Assembly (NCBI GenBank): GCA_903924445.1
Contig: CAIYBQ010000587.1
Coordinates: 1 to 5,813 of the forward strand
Source: an uncultured Armatimonadota bacterium
GTDB taxonomy: Bacteria > Armatimonadota > Armatimonadia > Armatimonadales > Armatimonadaceae
DNA: 5,813 bases
Direction: 5' to 3'
Each line of letters begins with the position of its first letter. Within the stretch, counting starts at the first letter, position 1. The position numbers and the translations under genes are program-made. Positions 1 to 5,813 of the stretch are shown one piece after another. The notes below the pieces were generated by a model. It was not told the origin of the DNA. It was given only the letters and a program-made list of their open reading frames with translations, and did no database searches.

Positions 1-2
1 AT

Positions 3-1280
3 GACCACATTGAGCGCACCCTCTTCAATGCGATTTTAGGTAGTCAGGACCCGCGCACCGGGTGGAAGACGTACTACCAGCCCCTTGGTGCAAACTCCGT
101 CAAAGACTTCCGCTCGAATGAACGCGGCTGCTATTGCTGCAACGGCACCGGCCTCGAAAACCCCGGGCAGTATGGGCAGTTCATCTACTCCACCCAAGGA
201 GATGACACGATTTACATTAATCAGTACATCGAGTCCGCAGCCAATATCAGCAAACCGAACATCCGCCTTTATCAATGGACACAGCTTGCGACCACCGACA
301 CGGTAAAGATTGTCATTTCCGCGATGCGCCCGCAGGTCTACAACATCAAGCTGCGTGTGCCGAAGTGGTGTGCAAAGCCAGAGGTGCTGATAAATGGGAA
401 ACAAAGTTCAGTCGTTTTGGCAAATGGCTGGATTACGCTGCGGCGGATGTGGTCACGCGGAGATGTCATCGCGCTACGTCTCCCGATGCAGCTCCGCATG
501 GAAGCGATGCCCGATAACGACCAGCAGGCAGCATTTGTCTTTGGGCCACAGGTGCTTGTCGCCGCTGGCGCACACGAGCGACTGTCGGAAGTCGTGCTCT
601 ACCCAATCCCGGGTGAGACGGCTGCTGCGCGGCTGGCACGCCTTGCCGCGCGGGCGAAGCGCTTGCCTAAAGTGCAACCCGATGGCGCAATCTTCACGCT
701 CACGGATGACATCGGTCGTATCCTCCGCCTCAAGCCTTACGCTGCGGTTGGTGGAGGTGAGTTCTTTACGGGTTACATCGATGTTGTACAAAATCCAAGC
801 CGCTTTCCGGATGGCAATGTCGCCCTCGGAAAACGGGTGATTGTCGCAGATCCGGCGCCACCCGGGGTGAATGTTGAGTGCTTTCTACGCGCGGATAAGC
901 TGGTGGATGGCTGTTTTGGCGAAACGGATGACTGGTATACCAAGTGGTTTCCAAATGGTTTTGAGCCGCAGTGGGCGACGATTGATTTAGGGCGGCTCCA
1001 CGCAATCACCAAGACCAGCTGGATTCCCGCAAAGGAAGATATTGATGCCAAGAAAGCGTATCGCTACCGCATCGACATCTCGGATGACAACAAAGCCTGG
1101 CGTAGCTATGCCGACCGCTCGGCGGCGGATAATGTTGGTGCTGAGTATGTGGATGAGCGTGCAGAGCGTGCCCGCTATGTCCGCCTGACCCTGACTGCGC
1201 GCAAGGGTGGAACCGAGAATCTGGACCGTCCAAAGGTTGCAGAAGTGATGATTTTCGGCAAGCCCATCGCAAAGCGCTAA
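3..1280 (+). CDS. GH127/DUF1680-type glycoside hydrolase with C-terminal F5/8C-like domain (5' end outside window)
   Basis: The reading frame is open from the left edge to a TAA at 1278-1280, giving 425 residues of the C-terminal part; the start and any signal peptide lie outside. Fragment residues 4-9 (ERTLFN) match the end of the DUF1680 catalytic (alpha/alpha)6 barrel. Residues 43-50 (CYCCNGTG) carry the vicinal cysteine pair (C45, C46) that aligns with the nucleophile Cys417 and zinc ligand Cys418 of Bifidobacterium HypBA1, a GH127 beta-L-arabinofuranosidase. A beta-sandwich region follows, with typical family phrases (NIKLRVPKWC, GWITLRRMW, GDVIALRLPM, FVFGPQVLVAAG). Residues about 270-425 resemble an F5/8 type C (discoidin/CBM32-like) carbohydrate-binding domain: NVALGK, LVDGCFGE, WATIDLGRLHAI, YRYRIDISDDNKAW and ARYVRLTL occur in the expected order. 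The family hydrolyses arabinofuranosides and related branched sugars of plant polysaccharides, usually in the periplasm or outside the cell. The exact substrate cannot be read here. The next gene starts about 50 bp downstream on the same strand with no terminator seen between them. Confidence 0.9.
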   Translation, partial: DHIERTLFNAILGSQDPRTGWKTYYQPLGANSVKDFRSNERGCYCCNGTGLENPGQYGQFIYSTQGDDTIYINQYIESAANISKPNIRLYQWTQLATTDTVKIVISAMRPQVYNIKLRVPKWCAKPEVLINGKQSSVVLANGWITLRRMWSRGDVIALRLPMQLRMEAMPDNDQQAAFVFGPQVLVAAGAHERLSEVVLYPIPGETAAARLARLAARAKRLPKVQPDGAIFTLTDDIGRILRLKPYAAVGGGEFFTGYIDVVQNPSRFPDGNVALGKRVIVADPAPPGVNVECFLRADKLVDGCFGETDDWYTKWFPNGFEPQWATIDLGRLHAITKTSWIPAKEDIDAKKAYRYRIDISDDNKAWRSYADRSAADNVGAEYVDERAERARYVRLTLTARKGGTENLDRPKVAEVMIFGKPIAKR

Positions 1281-1316
1281 CAGGTGTCAATGCGAAACAC
1301 TTCCAATGGATGCGAC

Positions 1317-1322
1317 GAAGGA
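1317..1322 (+). promoter_or_regulatory. Probable ribosome binding site GAAGGA deciding the start at 1334
   Basis: GAAGGA is a good match to the anti-Shine-Dalgarno complement and ends 11 nt before the ATG at 1334, a slightly long but acceptable spacing. It lies inside the coding sequence if the ATG at 1310 is used instead, and no comparable site precedes 1310. This is why the shorter protein is annotated. Confidence 0.5.
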
Positions 1323-1333
1323 TAATTGAAGCC

Positions 1334-1891
1334 ATGCAGCAGCTCTATGGTGAACAGAAGCCGGACAAAGCCCGCCCGTATCGCTACACGGGTGCATTTT
1401 TCTGGTTCTTGACAAGTCTCTGTGCAACGTGTGTTGGGCTTGTGGTCTGGATCTGTGTGCCAGCGATTATCAAGACCATCGAGACCGCGCGCAACAGCAC
1501 GCCTGAAATGCAAATGATGGACAATGGGGCCGTCTTAATGGTGGTTCTCGGGATGCTGGTGATGGCATCGGTTCCGCTGTTAATGGCGATCGTGATGCTC
1601 ATCCCGTGCTGGCGCCACCGCGGCGAAGTGATCACGGTTACGGATGCAACGGTTGAGCTCACCACGCGTGGGACAACGATGACATTTCCACTCGCGCTGT
1701 TTGCCGGCGTGCAGCCTATGACCAATCGAGATCGCAAGGCAAAAGGACTGTTTGGGAACATTACCTACACCCTCACCGATGGCCAAGAATTGGTGATTGA
1801 TGGCTGCCATTTGCATAAGACGGAGCTCACGACAGACATTGGGAAGCGGCTCTTTAAGCGCGCTGCAGCATCCGCGGAGCGAAATACTTAA
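1334..1891 (+). CDS. Hypothetical membrane protein: two membrane segments plus a soluble, possibly PH-like C-terminal domain
   Basis: I do not recognise the family. The protein has 185 residues from the ATG at 1334. That start is preferred because GAAGGA at 1317-1322 lies 11 nt upstream; an in-frame ATG at 1310 would add MRRRIIEA but has no visible ribosome site. Residues about 20-46 (YTGAFFWFLTSLC onward) and 65-92 (AVLMVVLGMLVMASV onward) are strongly hydrophobic and separated by a polar loop of about 20 residues. Positive residues before the first segment (KPDKARPYR) and after the second (WRHR) suggest both termini are cytoplasmic. The last 93 or so residues alternate short beta-like stretches (GEVITVTDATVELTT, TMTFPLALFAGVQ, GNITYTLTDGQELVID) and end in a helix-like segment, a pattern reminiscent of small bacterial PH-like (bPH) domains; that is inference. 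It lies 53 bp after the glycosidase (29 bp with the longer start), so the two are probably co-transcribed. Its 3' end overlaps the opposing ATPase gene by 38 bp. Confidence 0.75.
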   Translation: MQQLYGEQKPDKARPYRYTGAFFWFLTSLCATCVGLVVWICVPAIIKTIETARNSTPEMQMMDNGAVLMVVLGMLVMASVPLLMAIVMLIPCWRHRGEVITVTDATVELTTRGTTMTFPLALFAGVQPMTNRDRKAKGLFGNITYTLTDGQELVIDGCHLHKTELTTDIGKRLFKRAAASAERNT

Positions 1892-4397
1892 TACCCTCCA
1901 TCAAGAATGCTGGAATCGTCGCAGCCAGCAGGCATAGCCCTAAATCCACTGGGTGCAATACAGAAAAGTGAAAAAGCTTCCGCAACATCGGCGTATAGAG
2001 GACAACCCCAAGCCCGACAAATGTCCCAGCGCTAATCCACCAAAGGGATGGGTTTGGCCGGCGTAGCGTTGCCAAAAATGTCTGCGTCCACGAGCGGTTT
2101 GCGAACATCAACAAAATGTTGCTCAGCACCAGCGTCGCAAAGCTAAGCGCGATCGCATCCCCTGTGTTCCGCCACCCAAGCAGCGCCGTGATGTAGACCG
2201 CAAGGGTCATCACCAGGCTAATCGCTCCCTGAATGAGTGCCACGCCAAAGATACGGCCAGTGAACATTTTTGCTTTCGGGTCGCGGGGTTTGCGCTGCAT
2301 GATGTCATCCGATGCCGGCTCAGCCTCAAACGCAATCGTGCACGCAGGGTCGATAACGAGCTCGAGAAACAGGATATGCACGGGGAGCAGCGCCTCCGGC
2401 CAGCCCATGATGGCGGGGATGAGCGTCATCCCGGCGATTGGGATGTGCACGGCGACAATATAAGCCATCGCCTTTTGGATGTGGTCATAAATGCGCCGGC
2501 CGGTGCGGACAGCATCCACAATCGATGCAAACCTGTCGCCAAGCAAGATCAACGATGCGGCTTCGCGGGCGACTTCCGTGCCGCGCTCGCCCATCGCGAT
2601 TCCGATGTGCGCTGCTTTCAGCGCAGGCGCATCGTTCACGCCATCCCCCGTCATCCCAACCACTTCCCCGCGCGCAATCAGTGCCTTAACGAGGCGAAGC
2701 TTTTGCTCGGGTGTGATGCGTGCGTAGACATCGGTTTTCTGTACAACACTCCCAAGCGCTTCATCAGAGAGCTCGGAGAGCTGCGCGCCGGTCGTGACGC
2801 CACCATCGGTCCGGATGCCAGCCTGGCCGGCGATGGCAAGCGCTGTCTGCGGATGGTCCCCGGTGATCATCACGACCCGGATACCCGCGCGGTGGCACTC
2901 GGCGATTGCCGGAGGAACATCGGTGCGGATCGGGTCCGCCAGGCCAATCAAGCCAACAAAGTCGAAGCCGATGTCCGCTTGATGAATCCACTTTTCGTCG
3001 CTGGGAGCGCGGCGCTGCGCGACGCCAAGCACGCGCAGGCCCTTGGCCGCGAGGTTACTGACATCCGTGTGGACACGGTCGCGCAGCATTGGCGTCACGT
3101 TACAAAGGGTCAAAACCGCCTCTGGCGCCCCTTTGCAAACGGCCAGCAATCCGGTTCCATCCTGCCAAACATTCGTCATCGCCGGAAGCTCGGGGGAGAT
3201 GGCGAACATTTTCACAATCGATGTCGCAGCTGGCAATACGTCTTCGGGGCTGAGCGCTGCGAAGATAGCCTTTTCCATCGGGTCGAAGGGGTTTGGCGTG
3301 CTTGCGAGGGCCGCTGCGTGGATGACACCCACCACATCGGCATCGATTGAGTTAGCGGTTGGCGCTTGGTACGGCAACGCATTAATCACCTTCATCCGGT
3401 TTTCGGTGAGCGTGCCCGTCTTGTCAACGCAGAGGACTGTTGCCGAACCCAGTGTCTCGATCACGGGGATGCGCCGCGCGAGCACGTGCACCTTGCTCAG
3501 TCTCCAGGCACCAATCGCCAAAAAGATGGTGAGGACAACGGGAAACTCTTCGGGAATCATCGCCATCGCAAGGCTAAGCCCGGTCAGAATCCCTTTTAGC
3601 CAGCGTCCGTGTTCGAGCCCATAAATGACCGTGACGGCAAGACAGGTGAACAGGCTGAAAATGGCGATGCGGCGGACGAGGGTTGTGACTTCGCCTTGAA
3701 GCCGGGTTCCTTGCAGCTGGATGTCGAAGAGGGCGGCGCCAATCTTGCCAAATGCGGTTGCGCTCCCGGTTGCGGTAACGTTTAGGAGTCCGCTCCCACG
3801 CGTGATCATCGTCCCGGAAAAAACAAAGGGGGTATTGTCTCCACCAGGCTGTGCGATTTGACGGTCACCGGTTCTTGCCACGCGCTTTGAAACCGCCAGG
3901 GACTCGCCGGTCAGGACAGACTCATCCACCTGGAGGTTGCTCTCGCGCAGCAGGATGCCATCCGCTGGTACGCGGTCACCTTCCCCAAGCACAACCACAT
4001 CGCCGCACACCACAACCTGGCTCGGTAACACAATGCGATATCCACCACGGATGACCAGCGTCCGTGGACTCGAAAGGTCTTTCAGAGCATCCAATGCGCG
4101 CTCAGTTTTTTGTTCCTGAACGATGGTGATGCCGAAAATGAAGACCACGCCGCAAAGCAAGAGTGTGGCTTCCTGAGGATCGCCTAAAATTAGGTAGACA
4201 ATCCCACATGCGATGAGGAGCATGAGCATCGGTTCGCGGATGATGTTCAAAACCATCACCCAGAAGCCGCGTTGCCCGGTTGCCGGGAGGGAGTTGGGAC
4301 CATCCAGTACAAGGCGCGCTGCGGCAGCCTTTTGCGACAGCCCTCTTGGCTCCTGTGGGTCGCTTACTTTTTCGACCGTGGGTGCAACTGCTGGCAT
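1854..4397 (-). CDS. Cation-transporting P-type ATPase, P2-like, 'PEEFP' variant
   Basis: An intact 847-residue ion pump of the inner membrane. All core P-type motifs are present in order (numbered from the ATG at 4397): Cation_ATPase_N-like region 19-38 (GLSQKAAAARLVLDGPNSLP), actuator-domain TGES at 163-166, phosphorylated aspartate in DKTGTLT at 325-331 (D325), KGAPEAV at 422-428 in the nucleotide domain, TGDHP at 512-516 and the hinge GDGVNDAP at 584-591. About ten membrane segments can be placed: M1-M2 near 53-94, M3-M4 near 244-297, M5-M10 from 643 to 833. There is no N-terminal heavy-metal domain and no CPC motif, which argues against P1B metal pumps. In M4 the sequence is PEEFP (282-286) where SERCA has PEGLP, and M6 reads ELVID (679-683), so one transport site resembles the Ca2+-pump site. 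M5 lacks the SERCA NxxE pair, so the ion (Ca2+, Mn2+, Mg2+ or other) is undetermined. The start at 4397 is chosen because GGAG sits 9 nt upstream; the frame stays open to a TTG at 4451, which would add 18 unconvincing residues. The gene is probably transcribed alone. Confidence 0.95.
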   Translation of the reverse strand: MPAVAPTVEKVSDPQEPRGLSQKAAAARLVLDGPNSLPATGQRGFWVMVLNIIREPMLMLLIACGIVYLILGDPQEATLLLCGVVFIFGITIVQEQKTERALDALKDLSSPRTLVIRGGYRIVLPSQVVVCGDVVVLGEGDRVPADGILLRESNLQVDESVLTGESLAVSKRVARTGDRQIAQPGGDNTPFVFSGTMITRGSGLLNVTATGSATAFGKIGAALFDIQLQGTRLQGEVTTLVRRIAIFSLFTCLAVTVIYGLEHGRWLKGILTGLSLAMAMIPEEFPVVLTIFLAIGAWRLSKVHVLARRIPVIETLGSATVLCVDKTGTLTENRMKVINALPYQAPTANSIDADVVGVIHAAALASTPNPFDPMEKAIFAALSPEDVLPAATSIVKMFAISPELPAMTNVWQDGTGLLAVCKGAPEAVLTLCNVTPMLRDRVHTDVSNLAAKGLRVLGVAQRRAPSDEKWIHQADIGFDFVGLIGLADPIRTDVPPAIAECHRAGIRVVMITGDHPQTALAIAGQAGIRTDGGVTTGAQLSELSDEALGSVVQKTDVYARITPEQKLRLVKALIARGEVVGMTGDGVNDAPALKAAHIGIAMGERGTEVAREAASLILLGDRFASIVDAVRTGRRIYDHIQKAMAYIVAVHIPIAGMTLIPAIMGWPEALLPVHILFLELVIDPACTIAFEAEPASDDIMQRKPRDPKAKMFTGRIFGVALIQGAISLVMTLAVYITALLGWRNTGDAIALSFATLVLSNILLMFANRSWTQTFLATLRRPNPSLWWISAGTFVGLGVVLYTPMLRKLFHFSVLHPVDLGLCLLAATIPAFLMEGIKYFAPRMLQRA

Positions 4398-4406
4398 GTG
4401 AGGATA

Positions 4407-4410
4407 CTCC
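4407..4410 (-). promoter_or_regulatory. Ribosome binding site GGAG of the P-type ATPase gene
   Basis: On the minus strand GGAG lies 9 nt before the ATG at 4397-4395. It supports this start over the in-frame TTG at 4451 and directly abuts a perfect 7-bp inverted repeat at 4411-4428. Confidence 0.6.
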
Positions 4411-4428
4411 GGTGGGAAACATCCCACC
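4411..4428 (-). promoter_or_regulatory. Perfect 7-bp inverted repeat touching the ATPase ribosome site
   Basis: On the minus strand the arms are GGTGGGA and TCCCACC with a 4-nt loop (TGTT). The second arm is immediately followed by the GGAG ribosome site of the ATPase gene. If transcribed, the 7-bp GC-rich hairpin would sit against the site where the ribosome binds. If transcription starts just here, it would instead be positioned like an operator. No U-tract follows on the minus strand, so it is not a typical terminator in the direction of the gene. The symmetry is seen directly; any regulatory role is inferred. Confidence 0.35.
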
Positions 4429-4495
4429 TTTGTATTACATCTATATGACAACGCTGCAATTCAAATCGCCCGAATGGCATAGGCCGGGGGTCATT

Positions 4496-4512
4496 GTCAG
4501 CCCTATGCTGAC
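4496..4512. repeat. Short inverted repeat GTCAGC-5 nt-GCTGAC
   Basis: Perfect 6-bp arms around a 5-nt centre (CCTAT), about 100 bp upstream of the ATPase start. It could be a regulator binding site, but a 6-bp repeat can occur by chance in a stretch of this length. Confidence 0.3.
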
Positions 4513-4552
4513 TGCGTTGCTGGTCTCCAATGATGTAGCTCAGTCACACGCG

Positions 4553-4568
4553 TGGACAGTGATGTCCA
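4553..4568. repeat. Short inverted repeat TGGACA-4 nt-TGTCCA
   Basis: Perfect 6-bp arms around GTGA, beginning 8 nt beyond the terminator-like hairpin in the minus-strand direction. On the minus strand it would form a second small hairpin after the oxidoreductase gene. It may add to termination or be a binding site; nothing in the sequence decides between these. Confidence 0.3.
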
Positions 4569-4576
4569 ACAGACAG

Positions 4577-4602
4577 AAACCGCGGACTGGAGTTCGCGGT
4601 TT
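4577..4602 (-). terminator. Hairpin terminator after the oxidoreductase gene
   Basis: The arms AAACCGCG and CGCGGTTT pair perfectly. The stem extends inward by three more pairs (one of them G-U) to give 11 bp with a 4-nt loop. It begins 8 nt after the oxidoreductase stop codon at 4613-4611, the usual place for an intrinsic terminator. The trailing tract on the minus strand (UUUCUGUCUGUU) is only moderately U-rich. On the plus strand the tract TTTGTTCGTTTCT is richer, so the hairpin could work in both directions. Confidence 0.6.
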
Positions 4603-4610
4603 GTTCGTTT

Positions 4611-5813
4611 CTAAGAGAAGTGGGCGTTTTGCTCAGCCCGCAGACGGTCACAGAGCCGCCCCTCCGGGAGAATTACATCATCGTAGGTTAGCGGATGATC
4701 ACGGCTGACATCATGCTTCAGGACACAGCCCTCCGCAAGGCCCATCGGGAGGAGGTTCTGCTCACGTACGACATTTGAGTTTTCACACTGCCCATAGGTC
4801 ATGTACCACCCGATGCCATCCAAGGTCTGACCGGCTTTCAGATCGGTCTTTGCAAGCGTGATGACATCCACGACAGGAGCGCCCTGCGGCGCGATAACAG
4901 CATCCCGGAAGAGCGCAACACGCGCCGCCGACAGCGGGACCTCAACATGGCAGAGGTGGTACGGCGTGTAAAAGCTGTACAGCGGGCCATCCCCCATTTT
5001 GTAGTAACGGAAGTAATGCTGCTGCCGCGGGTCATCGCAGTAGCCAATCACATACACGCCCGGACCCGGCTGCGCACCGACAACGTAGTCGACCGTCCCA
5101 CCCATTTGCATGAGCGATTCCGCATCGTAGACCTTTGTCAGCTCATCCACATGCCCGCGGAAATCACGGCCTTCCATGCCGCGCTGCGACACCCGCATCC
5201 CGGTATGATTTGCCACAATCGCCTGTTCGAAAGATATCTTAGAGCCATCCGCAAAGCTGGTCACCATATGCGCCTGCTGGCCCCACTGCTTTGCAAACCC
5301 CGCCTGGGTGGTTGGGTTACGGTAGGCATCCTGCAATCCCTTGATGTTTCCGCAGACGAGAGGTTTCATGCCAATACTCTTAACGTACCGCCAGAGGTTA
5401 ATCTCAACACCGGGTTGGTCGCCATCGCAGCCAGACAAAATGACGCCAGCTTTGTCCGCATAGACCTTCAAAATCGGTCCGATCGTCGCATCCAGCTCGG
5501 CATTCATCATCACAACCGACTTGCCGTGCGCGAAAGCATCTAAAAGGACACCCGCCGCAAACTCAACCGTGCCCGTGACTTCAATGAGGACATCGATATT
5601 CTTTGCAGCGCAGAGCACATGCGGATCGGATGTCACACACGGAACGCCGGCATCGATGGCGGTATCCAGCTCAGCCGCGGATGTCACATGCTGCGTTGTC
5701 GTGATGCCCGCTTCGGCGTAGGCCTTTTCGGCCCCGGAAAGTGTGCGGTTCGAAACAGCGGCAAGCGTCATCCCCGGGACGTAGTTACAAATCTGATTGC
5801 TGATGCCCCAGGC
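4611..5813 (-). CDS. NAD(P)-dependent oxidoreductase, COG4091 type (homoserine dehydrogenase-like with SAF domain); 5' end outside window
   Basis: Stop TAG at 4613-4611. The frame is open to the right edge, giving 400 residues. A methionine codon at 5771 is internal: the codons before it read AWGISNQICNYVPGM, which continues the family's Rossmann region, so the glycine-rich nucleotide loop and true start lie just beyond the window. Residues 1 to about 110 are the rest of the NAD(P)-binding domain (LAAVSNRT, VLIEVTGTVEFA). The middle part carries phrases typical of COG4091: MNAELDATIGPIL (from about 103), CDGDQPGVEINL (about 129-140), GNIKGLQDAYRNPTTQAGFA (about 155-174), SFEQAIVAN and DGPLYSFYTPYHLCH. 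The last 80 or so residues form the SAF-like domain (TDLKAGQTLDGIGWYMTYGQ, then LTYDDVILPEGRLCDRLRAEQ). About 30 residues are probably missing compared with the usual length of about 430. 'Homoserine dehydrogenase' reflects fold similarity only; substrates are generally unassigned and likely a small hydroxy or polyol-type compound. A hairpin terminator follows directly, so this is the last gene of its transcript. Confidence 0.92.
   Translation of the reverse strand, partial: AWGISNQICNYVPGMTLAAVSNRTLSGAEKAYAEAGITTTQHVTSAAELDTAIDAGVPCVTSDPHVLCAAKNIDVLIEVTGTVEFAAGVLLDAFAHGKSVVMMNAELDATIGPILKVYADKAGVILSGCDGDQPGVEINLWRYVKSIGMKPLVCGNIKGLQDAYRNPTTQAGFAKQWGQQAHMVTSFADGSKISFEQAIVANHTGMRVSQRGMEGRDFRGHVDELTKVYDAESLMQMGGTVDYVVGAQPGPGVYVIGYCDDPRQQHYFRYYKMGDGPLYSFYTPYHLCHVEVPLSAARVALFRDAVIAPQGAPVVDVITLAKTDLKAGQTLDGIGWYMTYGQCENSNVVREQNLLPMGLAEGCVLKHDVSRDHPLTYDDVILPEGRLCDRLRAEQNAHFS

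Larger units (their letters stand above)
4398..4610. other. 213-bp intergenic region between oxidoreductase and ATPase genes
   Basis: No convincing coding sequence is seen. In minus-strand order it holds the terminator-like hairpin, two 6-bp inverted repeats and the 7-bp inverted repeat by the ATPase ribosome site. The ATPase promoter should lie here because a terminator separates it from the upstream gene. The best pair I find is TTGCAG (4459-4454) and TAATAC (4437-4432) with 16-bp spacing on the minus strand, but the -10 match is poor, so I do not annotate it as a promoter. Confidence 0.6.

Noticed and set aside
1290..1325. An 11-codon open frame (ATG at 1290, TAA at 1323) between the glycosidase and the membrane protein
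   Set aside because: Too short to support, and the purine-rich AGGTG before it is only a few bases from the ATG. It could be a leader peptide but nothing shows it.
1905..1935. GCTGG...CCAGC inverted repeat just beyond the membrane protein stop, considered as its terminator
   Set aside because: Only 5 bp with an 11-nt loop and no T-tract, and it lies within conserved ATPase coding sequence.
2376..3350. A 324-codon open frame on the plus strand inside the ATPase gene
   Set aside because: It lies antisense to a fully motif-supported ATPase. Its translation is rich in Arg, His, Asp and Ala with no recognisable domain, and it reflects codon bias of the opposite strand.
3043..3624. A 193-codon plus-strand open frame opposite the ATPase M4 and phosphorylation region
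   Set aside because: Low-complexity Ser/Ala/Thr-rich translation without domain features, antisense to conserved coding sequence.
4398..4451. An 18-residue N-terminal extension of the ATPase from a TTG at 4451
   Set aside because: It has no ribosome site, would run through the inverted repeat, and its Cys/Pro/Tyr-rich sequence is unlike the family N-terminus. The ATG at 4397 has GGAG at 9 nt.
4528..4600. tRNA-like words: GATGTAGCTCAGT near 4531-4543 and GGAGTTCG near 4589-4596
   Set aside because: They resemble a D-arm and T-arm, but there is no partner for the D-stem, no anticodon stem and no acceptor stem. The second word is part of the terminator hairpin.
4947..5543. A 198-codon plus-strand open frame opposite the oxidoreductase
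   Set aside because: Its translation is Arg/His-rich and unlike any family I know, while the minus-strand frame carries clear family motifs throughout.
5769..5771. ATG at 5771 as the start of the oxidoreductase
   Set aside because: The frame continues upstream with residues that match the family's Rossmann region (ISNQICNYVPGM), so this methionine is internal and the gene is cut by the window edge.

Overview
The window is bacterial: compact, with long intact reading frames, Shine-Dalgarno-type ribosome sites and a GC content that looks to be in the mid-50s percent by eye. The gene mix is a DUF1680/GH127-type glycosidase with an F5/8C-like tail, a 'PEEFP'-type P-type ATPase and a COG4091-type dehydrogenase with a SAF domain. 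This fits a carbohydrate-degrading environmental bacterium, possibly of the Verrucomicrobiota/PVC group. That placement is a weak inference, because no phylogenetic marker is present.

Layout. Positions 3-1280 (+) hold the 3' part of a GH127-like glycoside hydrolase whose start lies left of the window. After a short gap comes an unrecognised protein with two membrane segments and a soluble C-terminal domain (about 1334-1891, +), probably co-transcribed with the glycosidase. A cation-transporting P-type ATPase (1854-4397, -) converges on it, and the two coding regions overlap tail to tail by 38 bp. A 213-bp intergenic stretch (4398-4610) follows. It holds a strong 11-bp hairpin just after the upstream gene, two weaker inverted repeats, and a perfect 7-bp inverted repeat touching the ATPase ribosome site. 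Positions 4611-5813 (-) hold most of a COG4091-type NAD(P)-dependent oxidoreductase whose N-terminus lies right of the window.

How they fit together. The glycosidase would release sugars from a plant- or algal-type polysaccharide. The oxidoreductase could act on a small polyol or sugar-acid-type metabolite, but nothing in the sequence links the two. The ATPase appears to be its own transcription unit for ion homeostasis. I see no mobile element, CRISPR array, RNA gene or defence-type system. The window looks like ordinary chromosomal sequence, and its more interesting points are details of the proteins and the ATPase leader rather than a new system.
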